Source: Lactarius indigo (taxonomy: Eukaryota > Basidiomycota > Agaricomycetes > Russulales > Russulaceae). Taken from it: a stretch of DNA of 64,000 nucleotides. The notes beneath the pieces were generated by a model. It did not search any database. It was not told the DNA's origin and saw nothing but the letters and a program-made list of their open reading frames with translations. The stretch covers positions 2,914,001 through 2,978,000 of the forward strand of contig JAFKAC010000001.1 of NCBI GenBank assembly GCA_025766275.1, read 5' to 3'. How positions within the stretch are numbered: position 1 is the first letter of the stretch; every line of letters begins with the position of its first letter. A program made the position numbers and the translations under genes. This document shows positions 58,415 to 64,000 of this stretch, one piece after another.

Positions 58415-59341
58415 CGTGCAGCTCAAGTTTGGAGAGAGGTCGGGTCTATCTCATGGGAAAGGGGAAGGAGTATTAGTACGGACAGAAGACGCTCACGTCC
58501 ACGATCTCCTGGATTTCGATGGATGAAGTCCGGAGGGAAAGATTCATCCGTAAGCCATACTTATCTCTTTTCTTTCTTTCTTTCTTTCTGTCGAGAATAT
58601 ATCGTAGCTCCGACATTCGCGTCATGTTTGTGGGGGAACTGCTGAGCTGGCTCAGGCTCACGCGGCAGGCCCGATAATGAGCCCTCTCAGCCTGTAACTC
58701 TCAACGTCATTGTCCGTAGACTTCGGGACGTACAAACTCTTATTTGTGCCGACAGCGTGCACTTTCTACGACTCATCAGCTGATATGCTCGCCACCCTTA
58801 CTGTGACCGCATGCCCCACCGGTTTCCGTGGGCGGTTGTACAGACACCAGGTCGACGCGAACCCCGAATGATTTGCGTCAACAAGCGCCTTTCCGTTCAT
58901 GCCGGTGACGCCGACGAGAAAAAAAGTGTGGTTCAGAAAATGAAATAGGCGTCTTTCTCCTTTAGGCGAAAGTCACATGACCCACCGTTGTCCGAAAAGA
59001 GGAGCGAGTGGATTATGAGGGGCTTTCGAGAGCCGTCTTGAACGGACAGTATATGGACATTTAGGGGGGTCTTACGGATTTGAATAGCAGAAGCTGTGAG
59101 AACAAGGCTCGACGGTGATTGTCGGCGGGTAGGCGAGTTGAGATCACCTGATCGTTTGCAGCAGCATTGAACAGGGGGTCTATTATGTAATCCTCGATTT
59201 TAGGGTGACGCCGAGTGATAACTTTCCAATTATGGTCGACCTCTTGCTCACTTCACCGCTTACAATCGACTACGCCCGCTCATCGTTCTGCTTCCCCTCT
59301 TCCCCCCCAACTCCCGCATATCCCCTTCATACACATCTCTC
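58415..59341. other. Divergent intergenic region, MFS transporter and flippase kinase
   Basis: About 930 bases between divergent ATGs. A (TTTC)n microsatellite of about five units lies at 58568-58589. A CT-rich leader (about 59280-59340) directly precedes the kinase ATG. Confidence 0.5.
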
Positions 59342-61964
59342 ATGCCCACATCAACGCTGCAAACTCGTGGTGTTTTTTCGCATTCAAGGTCAACCGACAA
59401 TTTACGAGCACCACGCAGCGGTTCATCCACCCCAACGAGCCCATGGAAGTCAATGTTTCGTATCGGAGGCCTGTCTGCCAGGAAGTCGCCCACCAATGGC
59501 GACGGCCCGTCTTTGACCCTCGATACCGACCTATCGTCCCCAATTCCGCCAACTCCTAACCTGCTACTGACCCCTGCCTCGTTTGTGACTCCCTCCCAAC
59601 GCGACTCGTCTAATTCTTCCAATAACTCATCCGACTCCAATAATGAAAAAATTCCTGCGACCCCGCCAGACCACCCTGCACCTTCTGTTCTAGTATCACC
59701 CTCCCCAGACGCGTCTTTTGACGCGAAGCATAGCTCTAGGTCAAAGTCAGAAAAGCAACAACCAGTCGCTCGTGGGCGGCGTGTTCCTCCTACATCCGCG
59801 GCCGCCCCAGCGCCTCACAGCTTCTTCCCTGATCCTTCTCCTCCTTCGTCTGCTTCTCGCTCCCGCCCCCCTCGGTCTGTTGGCGCCACGGCGTCTCGCC
59901 TTATCAGGCGTGTCGCATCGGCGCCTAATGCGAAGGGCCTCTTCAATCTTGGTTCGCGACAGTCGACAGGTCGCAACCAAAAACGGACTTCTGGCCCCAG
60001 CAGCGATTATCCCAGCAACGGCACCCGGGAGTGGCGTGCCAACGCCTCTCCCTACATCTGGTGACGGGGCAAGCTCTATTGAGACGGTTTCCTCGGCGTC
60101 ATCCTCAAATCGTGCCCCGCGTACTCTTGGCAGTCCAGCTTTACCCAAGGTGGCTGAAAATGATTCATCTTCTCGTCGACCGGATAAAGTCGCTTTCCGT
60201 CGTACATACTTCGAGCAACTCGATTAAGGTCAAATCTGTAAGCGGCGTTTCAGTCTATGTTGTCAATGCGTATCTCACTTTTTACTTGCCAATAAGGTCG
60301 AAGTCAGTCCGTCTAGCTTCCAGAAGATCAAGTTGCTTGGCAGGGGTGATGTTGGAAAGGTCTTCCTCGTGCGAGAGAAGAAGACAGGGAAACTCTTTGC
60401 CATGAAAGGTAGGCTCCAACCCAGTCTGGCTTACAATCCCTATTGAGATAGTCTGCGCATAGTACTATCCAAGAAGGAGATGATTCAACGAAAAAAGATC
60501 AAGCGCGCTTTAACCGAACAGGAGATTTTGGCCACCGCCAATCATCCATTCATCGTGACCTTGCATCACTCGTTTCAATCGGAGGACTATCTGTACCACT
60601 GCATGGAGTACTGCATGGGCGGCGAATTTTTCAGGGCGCTTCAAAGTCGGCCAGGGAAATGCTTGCCAGAAGATGCTGCCCGGTTTTACGCTGCCGAAGT
60701 GGTAGCTGCGTTGGAGTATTTACACCTCATGGGTTTCATCTATCGTGATCTCAAGCCAGAAAGTATGTTACTCTCGGATGCACGTATGGACTCCATAGCT
60801 AATCGTTTCCCCCCACCTAGACATATTGTTACACCACACTGGACACATCATGCTTTCCGATTTTGACCTCGCGAAGCATTCAGGTGTCATTGGTGGGAGG
60901 CCGGCGGCGATTCATCAGTCAGAACTGAATGGGGTGAGCATGTGCCGCTTCTTTTCGCTATCACCATGTGGATCCTCACGTATGATCATGATCTTTGAGC
61001 TTCCTCTGGTGGACACGAAATCATGCACGGCTAATTTTCGGACAAATTCGTTTGTGGGAACCGAAGGTTGGTTGTGAACTAATTTTCAAACCTTGCACCA
61101 TCTGATCGCTCTTTTCTCATTCGTCGGACTCAGAATATATCGCTCCTGAGGTCATCCGAAACTCTGGTCACACCTCTGCCGTGGACTGGTGGACATTGGG
61201 AATTCTCATTTACGAGATGATCGTAAGCGTGTCGGCTTTTATGTCAATTAAGGTGTTCTCACACATTCCGAGTAGTACGCCACAACGCCCTTCAAGGGGC
61301 GGGAGCGCACGGACACCTTCAACAATATCATCGGTCTCCCGGTCCACTTCAGGGAATTACCGAAAATGTCCCCGTAAGTGCACTGCGTTGATTATATGGG
61401 GAAACTACTTCATCAGTGCACACGCTTATTCCATAGTGCGGGTAAAGACATCATATCACGGTTGTTAGATAAGGAAGAAAACACCCGTCTTGGGAGCAAG
61501 ACCGGTGCGAGCGAAGTGAAACAACACAAGTGGTTCAGCAAGATCAATTGGGGGTTGTTGAGGAATACGGAGCCACCAGTGAGTCATATTCTTGGCGTAG
61601 TTCGGTTAGCGACGGTCGCGTACACCCGTCTATTCCCTCTGTGTGGTTGAGCCTGGCCCTGGCCGCTGCGCACCACATGGCCCATTTTCCTTTGTTCGAC
61701 TCTGCCTCGTCGCCTAGGTGAATCGCTGATCCAGGGCTGACCCCCGCGGTTGTTCAGATCATCCCCGCCTCTTCAAACGGGGCGGACACTGTGAACTTTC
61801 GCCGAATGGAGGAATCTACATCACTCCATCTCGAGAATCAACAAAACACTGTCCACGCTGACCCATCGACACCGGGAACTCCTGACGGCTTAGAGCCCAG
61901 TTCGGATGGAGATCTGTTTGGCGCCTTTTCAAGCATAACCTTACACCACGACGGTGATAGTTAG
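59342..61964 (+). CDS. AGC kinase, Nrc2/Fpk1 (flippase kinase) type
   Basis: A Ser/Thr kinase of the fungal Fpk1/Kin82/Nrc-2 branch, which activates phospholipid flippases. The N-terminal 290 or so residues are Ser/Pro-rich and disordered ([20 protein letters not shown] onward). The kinase domain begins [20 protein letters not shown]; the ATP lysine is in LFAMK. Then come [40 protein letters not shown], the catalytic loop YRDLKPE and metal site DFDLAK. DFD replaces DFG, as in this branch and phototropins. An insert of about 40 residues in the activation segment precedes TNSFVGTE and [20 protein letters not shown]. The C-tail has [19 protein letters not shown] and a hydrophobic motif [12 protein letters not shown] (FxxFS). 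Eight to nine exons, stop TAG 61962-61964. Confidence 0.92.
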
Positions 61965-63292
61965 GCTGGACCTAGTATGAATGACCGCGATCACCCGTTC
62001 ACCGTAAGTGCAGTGGACAGGACTGGCCTGTGCACCCTGCGTCTAACTATCCTGAAGATCCCTGGAATCTCGATGTCTTTTTTTTTTGGAAGTAGTTTAC
62101 ATTCAACACGTCTCTCCTTTTTTCCCCCTCGCATACTTTCTCCAAACCTCCACCGCATATTATCCGAACCTGCTCACACTCATTCTTGCTGCCCTCGTAA
62201 AATACCATTGGTTACGCCATATTCTGTTCATTGCATTCATTCATCTTTATCATTTGACCCGCGCATTTACAACAACTTTTTGATACCTCATCGCATGCCC
62301 CAACCAATGATATGACTATTTGGATTGCCGTTTACATTACACCAAAAAAATGTTTATTTCTGGAATGTATCTGACTGGCGCCTTTTGATACCACCAAGTC
62401 AACGAAGTGTGGACGGAAGCAAAAGGGGAGAAGCGATAGATCGAGTCGAGTATGGGGCAAGTAAAAAGGAAGAGGGGATCGGGATCTGGATGGGGAGGAA
62501 TTGCGTCACGTTGAGAGCACTCCGCTGAGTCAGGTCAGGAGGAGCCCCGAGTGTGAGCGCGTGAGTAAGTGCGACGTGTATGAAGATGAATCGTGTGGCA
62601 AGAGCCTGGGAGGCGTGAGAAAGCGAGTGGAAGAAAAAAAAAAAAAAAAGCGTATGAAATAGTGTTAGGGGGATGTATGCAAGAAGGCGTGTTAGGTGCG
62701 AGTGCGGCGGGTGGGTGCTGGTACGAGTACGAGTGCGGGTGCGGGTGATGTGGGTAGGGTGGGTGAGAGATTTTGAAGCCGGGCTGGTGGTTCGACGGGA
62801 GAGGAAAAGAGTGTGTGGGAAAGGAAAGGCTGATAACGGTGGATCTTTGGATCTTGGATCTTGGATCTGTAGATCTTGAGATGGATTTGGGGGAGAAGTT
62901 TGTGCGGTTTCGATCAGTCGTTTCTGGACAAAGGGACGGGCCGGTGGAGGGATTGAGCGTGGCGAGGCGAGTTTGGACGAGAGTTGCCGAAAAGAAAAGA
63001 GGAAGAGGACCTCGGCGCCGAGGTGAGGATCACGGGGTGCCCCCTCGAAGGGGGACCGTTTACGTGGGTCCGGGACTCTCACCCTTCTCCACCGTCGGTC
63101 GGCATCATGCCTGTCCATATTATTATATTTAGCCTCCGCGTCACCCACCCTAAGCTGGATCTGCCTCTACCTCGTCTCCCGGTATAACATTCCCCTCTCC
63201 CCGCGCGGCTCTTTCCCCGTCACTCCACCTTCGAACGACGACTTCTCTTCGCAACCATTCCGTCCCTACGTCCTGCTCAGTTCGACCAGCCC
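61965..63292. repeat. Intergenic region with simple repeats
   Basis: About 1.3 kb. It holds an A17 or so run (62633-62649), a purine/G-rich stretch with GAGTGCGGGTGCGGGTG near 62720-62750, and a GGATCTT tandem (about 62841-62876: GGATCTTTGGATCTTGGATCTTGGATCTG). Open frames up to 249 codons on the minus strand follow these repeats and are not coding. The last 110 bases are a C/T-rich leader before the HSF-type gene. Confidence 0.65.
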
Positions 63293-64000
63293 ATGGCCGA
63301 CCTTTATCCCAATCAGTCTGCCACAAATTCCTATCCACCACAGTCCTCATACCACCATCGCCCCCAGGACTCGCAGCCCCACCACCAGTACCATCTCTCT
63401 TCCCCGACCGTCGTCTACCCCCCTCGTCTTATTTCCTCTTCTCAATCGTCCCCCGATGGCACCCCCAGTCACAATTCGCCACCAAAATCTGACTCGGCCG
63501 CGCACTCGCCACAGCCGCAGCAAAATCAACAGCCGCCGCCGCCGCCGCCACCGCCGTCCCAGCAGCAGCAGCAGCAACAGCAACAACAGAACAACCTGTC
63601 CAAAACAGATACCAAGCCACAGGCTACATTTTTGACAAAACTTTACGCGTAAATGCTTGTTTCTTTACTTTGACCGTCTCTGAAACATCAACAGTCTTCT
63701 CGAGCGTCCCGAAAACCACCATATGATTCGTTGGGATCCGGCTGGTGAACATATTATCGTTGAACGACCAGAACAGCTCGCGCTTCACGTCCTCCCAAGT
63801 ATCTATCGTCAATCGAGATTCGCGAGCTTCTCTCGGCAACTAAACGTCAGCGAGTTCTCGTCTTCTTGTTCTTAGTTCTCATTTCCTACCTCGTTTAGAT
63901 TTATGGCTTCATGCGCAAGGTCAACCTTCGCAACGTCGACCCCGCTATCGATGACCCCGACGCGTCTACCTGGTGTGAGTTACTCTATTCAACCTCGGTT
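63293..64000 (+). CDS. HSF-type DNA-binding transcription factor (partial, runs off the window)
   Basis: A transcription factor with a heat-shock-factor-type DNA-binding domain. The start MADLYPNQSATNSYPPQSSY leads into a His/Ser/Pro-rich part, then a run of nine Pro and a run of about ten Gln (63535-63590). The HSF domain starts ATFLTKLYA and is spliced to LLERPENHHMIRWDPAGEHI, then VLPSIYRQSRFASFSRQLN (recognition helix), IYGFMRKVNLRNVDPAIDD and PDASTW at the last visible donor. The recognition helix fits Hsf/Skn7/Sfl1-type factors; lacking the rest, it cannot be placed further. The 3' part lies beyond base 64000. Confidence 0.88.

Noticed and set aside
62399..63148. 249-codon minus-strand open frame
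   Set aside because: It reads simple repeats (alternating Thr-Arg, runs of Phe from poly-A) in the untranslated space between two plus-strand genes and has no domain.

Overview
The window reads as nuclear DNA of a filamentous basidiomycete, probably Agaricomycotina. Nearly every gene is cut by several short introns of about 45-60 bases, genes sit 100-500 bases apart on both strands, and the protein families are fungal: alpha-aminoadipate lysine synthesis, an Nrc2/Fpk1-type kinase, an Inn1/Fic1-type cytokinesis protein, GH128 and a DUF6593 protein. All gene models below were spliced by eye, so exon borders are approximate unless a splice site is named.

Layout. 1-1.2 kb: no gene that can be named. 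1.2-3.4 kb: a small unknown gene divergent from a CGI-58-type alpha/beta hydrolase. 3.7-7.5 kb: an unknown protein with five sumoylation-type motifs, converging on an m6A mRNA methyltransferase (METTL3/Ime4). 7.8-12 kb (minus): an SDR, an Sfr1/Mei5-like recombination factor, a disordered unknown and TMEM208/SND2. 12.1-18.1 kb: a SNAP190-like Myb protein, TAF8, riboflavin kinase and a Cwc21/SRRM2 splicing protein. 18.6-29.3 kb: a hotdog thioesterase, acetylornithine aminotransferase, 5-aminolevulinate synthase, ARL1, Cdt2 and homoisocitrate dehydrogenase. 29.4-35.5 kb: a disordered protein, an Inn1/Fic1-like C2 protein and a small membrane protein. 35.5-41.5 kb: a gene-poor stretch holding at most a doubtful gene. 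41.5-64 kb: mitochondrial uL11, a DUF6593 protein, an AhpD/CMD-like protein, a GH128 glucanase, a two-RRM protein, GPATCH11, an unknown, RPB12, a bZIP factor, an MFS transporter, a flippase-kinase-type AGC kinase and an HSF-type factor that runs off the window.

There is no operon logic and no biosynthetic cluster. Most content is conserved housekeeping: transcription (SNAP190-like, TAF8, RPB12), RNA processing and modification (METTL3, Cwc21, GPATCH11, two-RRM protein), and mitochondrial or amino-acid metabolism. Several neighbours are head-to-head with short shared promoters (TAF8/FMN1 about 104 bases; CDT2/LYS12 about 126 bases). No CRISPR array, rRNA, confident tRNA, intact transposon or virus was seen. 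I found no clear new multi-gene system. The best leads are single genes: the SUMO-motif protein, the m6A writer, the SNAP190-like protein, two apparent GC-AG introns, and a few lineage-restricted unknowns.
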